A stretch of DNA of 10,961 bases from Novosphingobium sp. (GCA_020853995.1 JADYXV010000349.1:1-10961); one strand, 5' to 3'; positions 1-6,643 are shown, counted from the stretch's first letter. Notes: generated by a model from the sequence alone, not told the origin. Translations and numbers: made by a program.

Positions 1-55
1 AACCGCTGACCTCCTGCATGCCATGCAGGCGCTCTCCCAGCTGAGCTAAGGCCCC
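1..55 (-). tRNA. tRNA-Ala (anticodon GGC), cut by the left edge
   Basis: Read on the minus strand from 55, this has a seven-base acceptor strand GGGGCCT, the TA spacer, a D-arm (GCTC 46-43 pairing with GAGC 34-31), and an anticodon stem CCTGC/GCAGG (29-25 and 17-13). The seven-base loop ATGGCAT places anticodon GGC at 22-20. The T arm begins at about 7 and the window stops inside its loop, so the T-loop end, the 3' acceptor strand and the discriminator base lie outside. A GGGGC start and GGC anticodon mark tRNA-Ala decoding GCC/GCU, which suits a GC-rich, alanine-rich proteome. It is probably transcribed from the candidate promoter near 122-150. Confidence 0.93.
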
Positions 56-67
56 GTTCCATTCATC

Positions 68-113
68 GAACGACACCCCGGGGAGGCTGTCGTTCCCCCG
101 AGGCTTGCTCGGG
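68..113 (-). other. Two adjacent stem-loops in the presumed tRNA-Ala leader
   Basis: Bases 68-75 pair perfectly with 88-95 (GAACGACA/TGTCGTTC, eight pairs, 12-base loop containing CCCCGGGG). Immediately beside it, 97-102 pair with 108-113 (CCCGAG/CTCGGG, five-base loop). Neither is followed by a T-run on either strand, so they do not look like intrinsic terminators. They lie between a candidate promoter and the mature 5' end of the tRNA, so they may be folded leader sequence removed by RNase P. They could instead be the 3' end of the upstream small-protein mRNA. The pairing is seen directly; the role is inferred. Confidence 0.4.
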
Positions 114-121
114 AGGCCGCC

Positions 122-150
122 CCTCTAGTGGGGTGCTCCGAGCTTGGCAA
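122..150 (-). promoter_or_regulatory. Candidate promoter for tRNA-Ala
   Basis: On the minus strand, TTGCCA (150-145) and TAGAGG (127-122) are separated by 17 bases. This would start transcription near 115, about 60 bases before the mature tRNA end at 55. The -35 is close to the TTGAC-type consensus and the -10 is only a partial match. This is a pattern-based guess. Confidence 0.3.
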
Positions 151-234
151 GGGGATAATTCGCATTCTTTTTACGGGGAACGTCGTGCCGTTCGGGAAGG
201 CCGGAACGGCAGGAAGACGCGCCCCGCCCGAGGC

Positions 235-552
235 TTAGTGCTCCTCGCCGTCGGTGTCGCCGACACCCACGCCAAGGTCGTCATCGCCGCCCAGATCGAC
301 GTCGTTGTCGGGCGAATCGCCGTCCTCGTCGATGTCGAGATCTTCCTCCGCCAGATCGACGTCAGCGACTTCCTCGACCTTCTCCTTGCGCAGTTCCTCA
401 TAGGGAATCGGCTGCTTCGACTTCAGCACCGGTTCGGGCTGCCATTCGGCGCCGCACTCGATGCACCGGACGGGATTGTCCTTGCCCAGATCATAGAAGC
501 GAGTGCCGCATTTCGGGCAACCGTGCTTGGCGCCCCATTCTGGCTTGACCAT
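235..552 (-). CDS. FYDLN-acid (TIGR02300 family) zinc-ribbon protein
   Basis: A 105-residue protein of unknown function, recognised by the motif FYDLGKDNPVRC that names the FYDLN-acid family found across Alphaproteobacteria. The N-terminal third holds a compact zinc ribbon with two CxxC pairs (Cys12/Cys15 and Cys30/Cys33). A short basic segment around residues 43-60 follows. The rest, to the C-terminus, is strikingly rich in Asp and Glu and probably disordered. The ATG at 552 is chosen because GAGGA lies about six bases upstream and because the conserved domain begins at residue 1; the frame stays open much further upstream, but that stretch is the complement of aroA. It is transcribed divergently from aroA across 177 bases. 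A ribbon plus acidic tail suggests a small nucleic-acid or protein-binding accessory factor, but that is inference only. Confidence 0.88.
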   Translation of the reverse strand: MVKPEWGAKHGCPKCGTRFYDLGKDNPVRCIECGAEWQPEPVLKSKQPIPYEELRKEKVEEVADVDLAEEDLDIDEDGDSPDNDVDLGGDDDLGVGVGDTDGEEH

Positions 553-729
553 CAAAAATCCTCGTGTTGGCCCGGCCGGAGCGGCGGGCCTGGAAACCAT
601 GGCGGTGATGGGGACGAACGACGCCCAAATCAAGCGCCCGTGGCCCTTCAGGGCGCGCGCCTTGCCATAGCAGGTCTGCGCTGTCAAAAGCCGCGCGCTT
701 CCAAAGCCCCAAAATGAAGGTTTCCCGCC
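553..729. promoter_or_regulatory. Divergent intergenic region, FYDLN-acid gene / aroA
   Basis: These 177 bases must hold the start signals for both flanking genes. On the aroA side AAGG ends at 720, nine bases before the GTG start. On the other side GAGGA serves the small zinc-ribbon gene. A six-pair stem (569-574 with 585-590, GGCCCG/CGGGCC) lies within the presumed 5' leader of the zinc-ribbon gene. A perfect TTGACA occurs on the minus strand at 687-682, but no acceptable -10 lies at normal spacing. I cannot place either promoter with confidence. Confidence 0.35.
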
Positions 730-2100
730 GTGACCCCCGCCCCGAACGCCGCAGACCCCAACCAGATGCGCGCCCGTCGCTTTGCCGCCGGCGGCCCGCT
801 CAGGGGCCGGATTCGCGTGCCGGGCGACAAGTCGATCAGCCACCGCTCGCTGATGCTTTCCGCGCTGGCCGTGGGCGAGAGCCGCGTCACCGGACTGCTG
901 GAGGGCGAGGACGTGCTGGCCACCGCCGCCGCGATGCGCGCGATGGGCGCGGATATAGAGCGTATTGCCCCCGCCGGCGATGGCGAAGCAGAATGGCGCA
1001 TCCATGGCGTGGGCGTGGGCGCGCTGCTGCAACCGACGCAGGCGCTGGACATGGGGAACAGCGGCACGTCCACGCGGCTGCTGATGGGCCTTGTCGCCGC
1101 GCACCCGATCACCGCCTGCTTTGTTGGCGACGCCAGCCTGTCGAAGCGCCCGATGGGCCGGGTCATCGACCCGCTGTCGCTGATGGGTGCAGAGTTTACC
1201 GCGTCGCCCGGCGGCCGCCTGCCGCTGATGATGCGCGGCGCGGCGCCGGCGGTGCCGATCACCTATCGCCTGCCCGTGGCTTCGGCGCAGGTCAAAAGCG
1301 CGGTGCTGCTGGCCGGGCTCAACACGCCGGGCACGACCACGGTGATCGAGCCGATCCCGACGCGCGACCATTCCGAACGCATGCTGCGCGGCTTCGGCGC
1401 GGACCTGAGCGTGGAGGTGGAGCCGGACGGCACGCGCATCATCACGCTGCGCGGCGAGGCCCAGTTCCGCCCGCAGACCATCGCGGTGCCAGGCGATCCC
1501 TCATCGGCCGCGTTCTTCGTCACCGCCGCGCTGCTGGTGCCCGGATCGGACCTGGTGGTCGAGAACGTCGGCCTCAACCCCACGCGCGCCGGGCTGTTCG
1601 ACGTGCTGCGCCAGATGGGCGGCTCCATCGAGGAAGTGAACCCGCGCGAGGTGGGCGGCGAGCCGGTGGCCGATCTGCGCGTGCGCCATTCCACGCTGAC
1701 CGGCATCGAGGTCGATCCGGCGATCGCGCCCAGCATGATCGACGAATTCCCGATCCTGTTCGTCGCCGCCGCGCTGGCACAGGGCCGCACCGTCACCAGC
1801 GGGCTGGACGAACTGCGCGTCAAGGAATCGGATCGCCTCGCAGTCATGGCCGCCGCGCTGACCGCTGCCGGCGCACGCGTGGAGGAGCGCGCGGACGGCC
1901 TTGTCATCGACGGCACCGGCGGCGATCCGCTGCGCGGCGGCAACAACCAGCGCATCGCCACGCATCTCGATCACCGCATCGCCATGAGCATGGCCGTAGC
2001 CGGCCTTGCCAGCCGCGACGGCGTGGACGTGGACGACACCCGCCCCATCGCCACCAGCTTCCCCCAGTTCGAGGCGCTGCTCGACGGCCTTTCGCAATGA
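730..2100 (+). CDS. aroA: 3-phosphoshikimate 1-carboxyvinyltransferase (EPSP synthase), class II type
   Basis: Sixth enzyme of the shikimate pathway: joins shikimate-3-phosphate and phosphoenolpyruvate to give EPSP for aromatic amino acid synthesis, in the cytoplasm. The 456 residues span the full two-domain fold. All four motifs used to define class II enzymes are present: GDKS (32-35), SAQVK (185-189), RDHSE (212-216) and NPTR (283-286). Catalytic features include the Asp in MIDEFP (Asp338) and KESDR (365-369). The protein closely resembles the Agrobacterium CP4 enzyme along its length as I recall it. However, the PEP-site loop reads GNSGTS (109-114), with Gly112 where CP4 has Ala100. The GTG at 730 is chosen because AAGG sits nine bases upstream; an ATG at 766 (residue 13) is an alternative that leaves the whole domain intact. 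The stop overlaps cmk by four bases (ATGA), so the two are probably translated as a coupled pair. Confidence 0.96.
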   Translation: MTPAPNAADPNQMRARRFAAGGPLRGRIRVPGDKSISHRSLMLSALAVGESRVTGLLEGEDVLATAAAMRAMGADIERIAPAGDGEAEWRIHGVGVGALLQPTQALDMGNSGTSTRLLMGLVAAHPITACFVGDASLSKRPMGRVIDPLSLMGAEFTASPGGRLPLMMRGAAPAVPITYRLPVASAQVKSAVLLAGLNTPGTTTVIEPIPTRDHSERMLRGFGADLSVEVEPDGTRIITLRGEAQFRPQTIAVPGDPSSAAFFVTAALLVPGSDLVVENVGLNPTRAGLFDVLRQMGGSIEEVNPREVGGEPVADLRVRHSTLTGIEVDPAIAPSMIDEFPILFVAAALAQGRTVTSGLDELRVKESDRLAVMAAALTAAGARVEERADGLVIDGTGGDPLRGGNNQRIATHLDHRIAMSMAVAGLASRDGVDVDDTRPIATSFPQFEALLDGLSQ

Positions 2101-2723
2101 TTATCGCCGTCGATGGCCCGACCGCGTCGGGCAAGGGCACGATCGCCAAGGCGCTGGCCGCGCATTTCGGCCTGCCGCACCTCGATACCGGACTGCTCTA
2201 CCGCGCCGTTGGCCGGCAGACCGCGCTCAACGGCGGGGATCCCGACCGCGAAGCCGATGCGCTGGCCGGCTGCGCCTTCGATGACGCGCTGCTCGCCGAT
2301 CCCGAACTGCGCTCCGAAACCAGCGGCGGCCTGGCCAGCCGCGTCTCGATCCACCCGGCGGTGCGCCGCGCGTTGTTCGAACGCCAGCGCGCCTTTGCCA
2401 CGCAGCCCGGCGGTGCGATCCTGGATGGGCGCGACATCGGCACGGTGATCGCGCCCGAAGCCACCGCCAAGCTGTTCGTCACCGCCAGCGTCGCGGCGCG
2501 TGCAACGCGGCGCTTCCGCGAAATGCAGGCGCAAGGCGGCACGGCCAGCCTGGACGACATCGCCGCCGACCTTGCCGCGCGCGACTTGCGCGACAGCACG
2601 CGCAAGGACGCACCGCTGATCGCCGCCGCCGATGCGCTGCTGCTCGATACGTCCGAGCTTGGCCCCCAGCAGGCCATCGCCGCCGCCATCGCGCTGGTCG
2701 AAGCGCGGCTGACGCCTGCCTGA
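2097..2723 (+). CDS. cmk: (d)CMP kinase
   Basis: Cytidylate kinase, which phosphorylates CMP and dCMP with ATP and so recycles pyrimidine nucleotides from RNA turnover and lipid synthesis. The 208 residues open with the P-loop GPTASGKGT (7-15), followed by the TG-LYRAVG motif of the family (31-39). The nucleotide-binding segment DGRDIGT is at 110-116, and the late arginine-rich motif RDLRDSTRKDAPL at 162-174 supplies lid and base-binding residues. Length is slightly short of the usual 220-230 residues, but no motif is missing. The start ATG overlaps the aroA stop as ATGA, so ribosomes finishing aroA can restart here; no separate Shine-Dalgarno is needed and none is obvious. The aroA-cmk-rpsA order is a widespread proteobacterial arrangement and supports the call. 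Confidence 0.96.
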   Translation: MIIAVDGPTASGKGTIAKALAAHFGLPHLDTGLLYRAVGRQTALNGGDPDREADALAGCAFDDALLADPELRSETSGGLASRVSIHPAVRRALFERQRAFATQPGGAILDGRDIGTVIAPEATAKLFVTASVAARATRRFREMQAQGGTASLDDIAADLAARDLRDSTRKDAPLIAAADALLLDTSELGPQQAIAAAIALVEARLTPA

Positions 2724-2746
2724 GGCCAGCGGACGGGCGGATTTGC

Positions 2747-2775
2747 TTGCCTTTCGCCCCCCCTTCCCCTAAGCG
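2747..2775 (+). promoter_or_regulatory. Weak candidate promoter for rpsA
   Basis: TTGCCT (2747-2752) and TAAGCG (2770-2775) are 17 bases apart, about 160 bases before the rpsA start. No terminator with a T-run is seen between cmk and this point, so read-through from aroA-cmk is equally possible. The -10 match is poor and the call rests mainly on spacing and position. Confidence 0.22.
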
Positions 2776-2807
2776 CGCCCGGTTCGGCGGGCCTTGGCCC
2801 GGCGCAC

Positions 2808-2908
2808 GCCCACCATGGCATTCGGCCCGGTGGGCACTTCGGCTTCTTTTGGCCCGCTTTGCCGCATGGTGCGGCAGCGGAGAAAAGACCGGCGGACAAA
2901 CCGCCTGG
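2808..2908 (+). other. Structured rpsA 5' leader: three successive stem-loops
   Basis: Three inverted repeats lie in the 100 bases before the rpsA ribosome-binding site. First, 2808-2814 pair with 2829-2835 (GCCCACC/GGTGGGC, seven pairs, 14-base loop). Second, 2861-2866 pair with 2870-2875 (GCCGCA/TGCGGC, three-base loop), extended across an internal loop by 2854-2857 with 2877-2880. Third, 2891-2895 pair with 2901-2905 (GGCGG/CCGCC, five-base loop), extended by CC 2889-2890 with GG 2907-2908 around one bulged base. None has a terminator T-run. In E. coli, S1 represses its own mRNA through a folded leader, so a similar autogenous control region is a fair hypothesis. The helices are seen directly; the regulation is inferred. 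Confidence 0.45.
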
Positions 2909-2936
2909 CCGGAAACATCGAAGACAGGACGCACTG

Positions 2937-4649
2937 ATGGCCACTTTGGCAAACCCCTCGCGCGACGATTTCGCCGCGCTTCTTGACGAAACCCTGGGTG
3001 GCGCCGCCACCGGCGGCTTTGAAGGCCGCGTTGTCAAGGGCACCGTCACCGCAATCGAAAACGACAAGGCCGTGATCGACGTCGGCCTCAAGAGCGAAGG
3101 CCGCGTGCCGCTGCGCGAATTCGCCGTGGCCGGCCAGCCGCATGGCCTTTCGGTCGGCGATGAAGTCGAAGTCTATGTCGACCGCGTCGAGAACGCCGAA
3201 GGCGAAGCGATGCTCAGCCGCGACCGCGCCCGCCGCGAAGCCGCCTGGGACAAGCTCGAAAACGAATTCGGCGAAGGCAAGCGCGTCGAAGGCGTAATCT
3301 TCGGCCGCGTCAAGGGCGGCTTCACCGTCGACCTCGATGGCGCCGTGGCCTTCCTGCCCGGCTCGCAGGTCGACATCCGCCCCGTGCGCGACGTCGCCCC
3401 GCTGATGGACGTGCCGCAGCCCTTCCAGATCCTCAAGATGGATCGCCGCCGTGGCAACATCGTCGTGTCGCGCCGCGCCGTGCTGGAAGAAACCCGTGCC
3501 GAACAGCGTTCGGGCCTGATCATGAACCTCAAGGAAGCGCAGATCATCGACGGCGTGGTCAAGAACATCACCGATTACGGTGCGTTCGTTGATCTTGGCG
3601 GCATCGACGGCCTTCTCCACGTCACCGACATGAGCTACAAGCGCGTCAACCACCCGAGCGAAGTCATTGCCATCGGCGATACCGTCAAGGTGCAGATCAT
3701 CCGCATCAATCAGGATACACAGCGCATCAGCCTCGGCATGAAGCAGCTGGAATCGGATCCATGGGATGGCGTTGCAGCCAAGTATCCTGTTGGCGCAAAG
3801 CTTTCGGGCGTCGTCACCAACATCACCGAATACGGTGCATTCGTCGAACTGGAAGCTGGCATCGAAGGCCTCGTCCACGTTTCGGAAATGTCGTGGACCA
3901 AGAAGAACGTCCACCCCGGCAAGATCGTTTCGACCAGCCAGGAAGTCGACGTTCTGGTTCTCGAAGTCGACAGCGACAAGCGCCGCATCAGCCTCGGCCT
4001 CAAACAGGCCCAGCAGAACCCGTGGGAAGCTTTCGCAGACAAGCACCCGGTCGGCTCGACCGTCACCGGCGAAGTCAAGAACGCAACCGAATTCGGCCTG
4101 TTCATCGGCCTTGATGGCGACGTCGACGGCATGGTTCACATGTCGGACATCGCTTGGGGCATCTCGGGCGAAGACGCATTGGCTCTGCACCGCAAGGGTG
4201 AAGAAGTCTCGGCCGTGGTTCTCGACGTTGACGTCGAAAAGGAACGCATCAGCCTTGGCATGAAGCAGCTCGAAAAGGGCGCTCCTGCTGCCGGTGGCGC
4301 GTCACCTGCTGCTGCCGGTGCCCTGCGCCGCGGCGAAGTCATCACCGTAACCGTCCTCGAAGTCCGCGATGGCGGCCTCGAAGTTCAGGCCGGCGAAGAC
4401 GGTGCAACCGGCTTCATCAAGCGCTCGGATCTGGGCCGCGATCGTGACGAACAGCGTCCTGACCGCTTCCAGGTTGGCCAGAAGCTCGATGCCATGATCA
4501 CCGGCTTCGACCGCTCGAAGAAGCCGAACTTCTCGGTGAAGGCACGCCAGCTTCACGAAGAAAAGGAAGCTGTGGAACAGTACGGCTCGTCCGATGCAGG
4601 CGCATCGCTGGGCGACATCCTCGGCGCGGCCCTCAAGGCCAAGCAATAA
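2937..4649 (+). CDS. rpsA: 30S ribosomal protein S1
   Basis: S1 binds single-stranded mRNA on the small subunit and delivers structured or weakly initiated messages to the ribosome. The 570 residues contain six S1-type OB folds, at roughly 30-98, 115-181, 201-272, 287-358, 374-445 and 464-537. Repeats 3 to 5 are the most alike, each with a core such as ITDYGAFVDLGGIDGLLHV followed by the RISLGMKQ-like strand; repeats 1 and 2 are the diverged ribosome-binding type. An Ala/Gly/Pro-rich linker (449-462) separates repeats 5 and 6. Length fits the alphaproteobacterial S1 family. The ATG at 2937 is chosen because AGGA lies seven bases upstream (2926-2929). The frame is open back to 2859, but that part is leader. 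It lies 213 bases downstream of cmk and ends at a strong terminator. ihfB, often next in other proteobacteria, is absent. Confidence 0.97.
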   Translation: MATLANPSRDDFAALLDETLGGAATGGFEGRVVKGTVTAIENDKAVIDVGLKSEGRVPLREFAVAGQPHGLSVGDEVEVYVDRVENAEGEAMLSRDRARREAAWDKLENEFGEGKRVEGVIFGRVKGGFTVDLDGAVAFLPGSQVDIRPVRDVAPLMDVPQPFQILKMDRRRGNIVVSRRAVLEETRAEQRSGLIMNLKEAQIIDGVVKNITDYGAFVDLGGIDGLLHVTDMSYKRVNHPSEVIAIGDTVKVQIIRINQDTQRISLGMKQLESDPWDGVAAKYPVGAKLSGVVTNITEYGAFVELEAGIEGLVHVSEMSWTKKNVHPGKIVSTSQEVDVLVLEVDSDKRRISLGLKQAQQNPWEAFADKHPVGSTVTGEVKNATEFGLFIGLDGDVDGMVHMSDIAWGISGEDALALHRKGEEVSAVVLDVDVEKERISLGMKQLEKGAPAAGGASPAAAGALRRGEVITVTVLEVRDGGLEVQAGEDGATGFIKRSDLGRDRDEQRPDRFQVGQKLDAMITGFDRSKKPNFSVKARQLHEEKEAVEQYGSSDAGASLGDILGAALKAKQ

Positions 4650-4681
4650 GCTTCCGCGCCTTCACGGCAACGAACACAAAG

Positions 4682-4711
4682 GCCCGTCCGGAGAAATCCG
4701 GGCGGGCTTTT
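4682..4711 (+). terminator. Intrinsic terminator of rpsA
   Basis: Bases 4682-4692 pair with 4697-4707 across a GAAA tetraloop: eleven pairs, one of them a T-G wobble, mostly G-C. A TTTT run follows at once, then GCTTT. It begins 32 bases after the rpsA stop. Flanking ACAAAG and CTTTGT could lengthen the stem. This is a textbook structure and marks the end of the aroA-cmk-rpsA transcription unit. Confidence 0.93.
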
Positions 4712-4738
4712 GCTTTGTGGTGTCATGCACGCTAGAAG
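4710..4738 (+). promoter_or_regulatory. Candidate gloB promoter, overlapping the rpsA terminator
   Basis: TTGCTT (4710-4715) and TAGAAG (4733-4738) are 17 bases apart. The -35 uses the T-tract of the preceding terminator. The -10 ends six bases before the gloB ATG at 4745, so the predicted transcript would start at or next to the start codon. The match to consensus is moderate only. Confidence 0.35.
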
Positions 4739-4744
4739 CGGCGC

Positions 4745-5509
4745 ATGACGCTTCAAATCCACCAGTTCCCCTGCCTGTCTGACAATTACGGCTTCCTCAT
4801 TCACGACCCTGCCAGTGGCGAAACTGCATGTATCGACACCCCCGATGCCGATGCCTACCTGCGCGAAGCCAAGTCCAAGGGCTGGACCATCACGCAAATC
4901 TGGAACACCCACTGGCATCCTGATCATGCCGGCGGCAACGAAGCCATCAAAGCCGCCACAGGTTGCAAAGTAATAGCCCCTACCACCGATGCGCCCAAAA
5001 TCGCTGCGGTTGATCGCACTGTCTCGCAGGGCGACACTGTCACCCTCGGCAGCTTTACCGCCGATGTGATAGATGTGGGCGGCCACACGCTCGGCCACTG
5101 CGCATATCACCTGCCCCAGGCCGCCACCGCCTTCGTGGGCGATGCGCTGTTCCCCTTGGGCTGCGGACGCATGTTCGAAGGCACGCCCGACCAGTTCTGG
5201 GCCAGCCTCGAACGCCTGAAGGCACTCCCGCCTGAAACCACGCTCTACAGCGCGCACGAATATACCCAATCCAACGCCCGCTTCGCCATCTTTGCTGATC
5301 CCGATAACGCTGCACTCCACGCCTATGTCGAAGGTGTTGATACAGCACGGGCGCAGGGCCATTGGACCGTCCCGACCACGCTCGGAGCAGAACTCGCCGC
5401 GAACCCGTTCCTGCGCGCCGATACCCCCGATATGGCCACGCGTTGGGGCGGTTCATCCCCTGTCGAGACATTTGCTGCCCTGCGCCTCGCCAAGGACACT
5501 TTCCGCTGA
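4745..5509 (+). CDS. gloB: Hydroxyacylglutathione hydrolase (glyoxalase II)
   Basis: Second enzyme of the glutathione-dependent methylglyoxal detoxification route: hydrolyses S-D-lactoylglutathione to D-lactate and glutathione in the cytoplasm. The 254 residues form a metallo-beta-lactamase fold followed by the small C-terminal glyoxalase II domain. Metal ligands are visible as THWHPDH (His56, His58, Asp60, His61), His114 in GGHTLGH, Asp133 in FVGDALF and His171 in SAHEYT. GCGRMFEG (139-146) and NPFLR (220-224) are typical of glyoxalase II rather than generic beta-lactamase-fold hydrolases. The human enzyme has THHHWDH, so the second and fifth positions of the motif differ while all ligands are kept. 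No clear Shine-Dalgarno precedes the ATG, and a candidate promoter would start RNA at about 4745, so the mRNA may be leaderless. It lies just after the rpsA terminator and 41 bases before a LacI-type regulator in the same direction. Confidence 0.94.
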   Translation: MTLQIHQFPCLSDNYGFLIHDPASGETACIDTPDADAYLREAKSKGWTITQIWNTHWHPDHAGGNEAIKAATGCKVIAPTTDAPKIAAVDRTVSQGDTVTLGSFTADVIDVGGHTLGHCAYHLPQAATAFVGDALFPLGCGRMFEGTPDQFWASLERLKALPPETTLYSAHEYTQSNARFAIFADPDNAALHAYVEGVDTARAQGHWTVPTTLGAELAANPFLRADTPDMATRWGGSSPVETFAALRLAKDTFR

Positions 5510-5550
5510 CGCCAATCCTGCTAAAGCGGCGCTGACTTGGGGAAAATTGC

Positions 5551-6579
5551 ATGGCGACGGACAGGAAAATCATCCGGGTAACGTCGTTTGACGTGGCCGA
5601 AGCGGCAGGCGTCAGCCAGTCAACAGTCAGCCGCGCGCTGGCGGGCGATACCTCCATCAGCGAACCCACCCGCCAACGCGTCATCGAAGCCGCGCGCCGC
5701 CTGAACTATCAGGTCGATGAAAATGCCGCCCGCCTGCGCCGTGGTCGCACTGGCACAATCGCCGTCGTAATGATCTGCCGCGAAGCGCAAGACCGCAAAG
5801 ACATCAACCCGTTCTACTTCTCGCTGCTCGGCAGCACTTGCGCCGCCGCCTCAGCGCGCGGATATGAAACGCTGGTTGCCTTTCAGGATGCGCCAGAAAA
5901 CTTCTGGGGCCACTTTCAGGACCGCCGAAAGGCCGATGGCATGATCGTGATCGGCACCACCACCAACACCGCCGCGTGGGACTATTTCCGCGATATGCCA
6001 CAAGGCACCCATTGGACATGCTGGGGCTCGCCCGATAATGACATGCCTTGGGTCCGCAGTGATAACCTTTCGGGTGCCACCCTCGCCACCCGCCATATGC
6101 TTGTACGCGGCTACAACAACCTCGTTTGCATAGGTTCGGCAACATCCCCCCAGCGCCAGTTCCAGGAGCGCTACGAAGGCTATGCCGAAGCCATGCGCAG
6201 CGCTGGACAAACCCCACGCCTGATCCAGGTCGAATCCGGCCTGCCGCGTGAGGAACAGGGCCGTCGCGCCGCTGCTGCCCTATGTGAATCAGGAGAAGCG
6301 TTCGACGCCATCTTCGCCGTCTGCGATGAAATGGCCCTGGGCGCGCTCAAGGAACTCACCCAGCGCGGCGTTAAAATCCCGGAAGAAGTCGGCATCATAG
6401 GCTTCGACGGCATCCGCGCTGGTGCATGGTCATCCCCGCCGCTCACCTCGATCGAACCGGACTTCCAGATGGCCGGATCGCTCATGGTCGAACAATTGCT
6501 GGCCAAGATCAACGGCACCGAAGGCTCGGGACGTCGTGTGCCGGTAAAACTGGTGATCCGGGGATCAACGCGGGCCTGA
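5551..6579 (+). CDS. LacI-family transcriptional regulator
   Basis: A 342-residue repressor-type protein. Residues about 10-65 form the LacI DNA-binding domain: helix-turn-helix FDVAEAAGVSQSTVSRAL (13-30) and the hinge around NYQVDENAARLRRGRTG (52-68). Residues 69 onward are a periplasmic-binding-protein-like sensor domain in two lobes, with typical segments such as ADGMIVIG (128-135), FDAIFAVCDEMALGAL (251-266) and VGIIGFDGI (280-288). GGGGA at 5539-5543 gives a good ribosome-binding site for the ATG at 5551. Members usually bind a sugar or nucleoside and control adjacent transport or catabolic genes, but here the neighbours are gloB (41 bases upstream, same strand) and the convergent ATP synthase operon, so ligand and targets cannot be named. 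It could be cotranscribed with gloB; no terminator separates them. Nothing looks truncated. Confidence 0.92.
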   Translation: MATDRKIIRVTSFDVAEAAGVSQSTVSRALAGDTSISEPTRQRVIEAARRLNYQVDENAARLRRGRTGTIAVVMICREAQDRKDINPFYFSLLGSTCAAASARGYETLVAFQDAPENFWGHFQDRRKADGMIVIGTTTNTAAWDYFRDMPQGTHWTCWGSPDNDMPWVRSDNLSGATLATRHMLVRGYNNLVCIGSATSPQRQFQERYEGYAEAMRSAGQTPRLIQVESGLPREEQGRRAAAALCESGEAFDAIFAVCDEMALGALKELTQRGVKIPEEVGIIGFDGIRAGAWSSPPLTSIEPDFQMAGSLMVEQLLAKINGTEGSGRRVPVKLVIRGSTRA

Positions 6580-6606
6580 AAACCGATGCCAACAAGACTT
6601 GAAAGC

Positions 6607-6643
6607 AAACCAAAAGCCCCTCCCGGACGAACCGGAAGGGGCT
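6607..6643 (-). terminator. Intrinsic terminator of the atp (F0) operon
   Basis: Read on the minus strand, AGCCCCT (6643-6637) pairs with AGGGGCT (6621-6615), then after one mismatch CCGG with CCGG (6635-6632 and 6626-6623), closing a five-base loop. The run TTTTGGTTT follows immediately, as expected after atpF. On the plus strand the same stem is not followed by a T-run, so it would stop lacI transcripts less well, although it lies between the two convergent genes and may serve both. Confidence 0.88.

Noticed and set aside
187..210. Inverted repeat after the zinc-ribbon gene as its terminator
   Set aside because: Seven pairs with a 10-base loop, but no T-run follows on the minus strand; it may be only a weak structure.
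664..687. Minus-strand TTGACA with TATGGC as a promoter for the zinc-ribbon gene
   Set aside because: The two elements are only 12 bases apart, too short for a sigma-70-type promoter, and nothing suitable lies at 16 to 18 bases.
553..1371. Long upstream extension of the zinc-ribbon gene frame into the aroA region
   Set aside because: The family protein begins at the ATG at 552 with a good GAGGA site; the extension is antisense to aroA.
714..2096. Open frame running through aroA into cmk, as if a fused protein
   Set aside because: The upstream part is an Arg/Pro-rich frame-shifted reading of aroA; true Cmk begins at the ATG at 2097.
2735..2759. Stem-loop after cmk (GGGCGG with TCGCCC) as a terminator
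   Set aside because: Only six pairs with a 13-base loop, and it is followed by C-rich sequence with no T-run.
2769..4190. A 473-codon open frame on the minus strand opposite rpsA
   Set aside because: It is the complement of strongly coding, GC-rich rpsA sequence; its His, Asp, Val and Ala rich translation matches no family I recognise, and it has no ribosome-binding site.
3541..4280. Repeated stretches of DNA within rpsA as a possible repeat element
   Set aside because: They correspond to S1 domains 3 to 5, whose protein sequences are naturally alike; the similarity is domain duplication.
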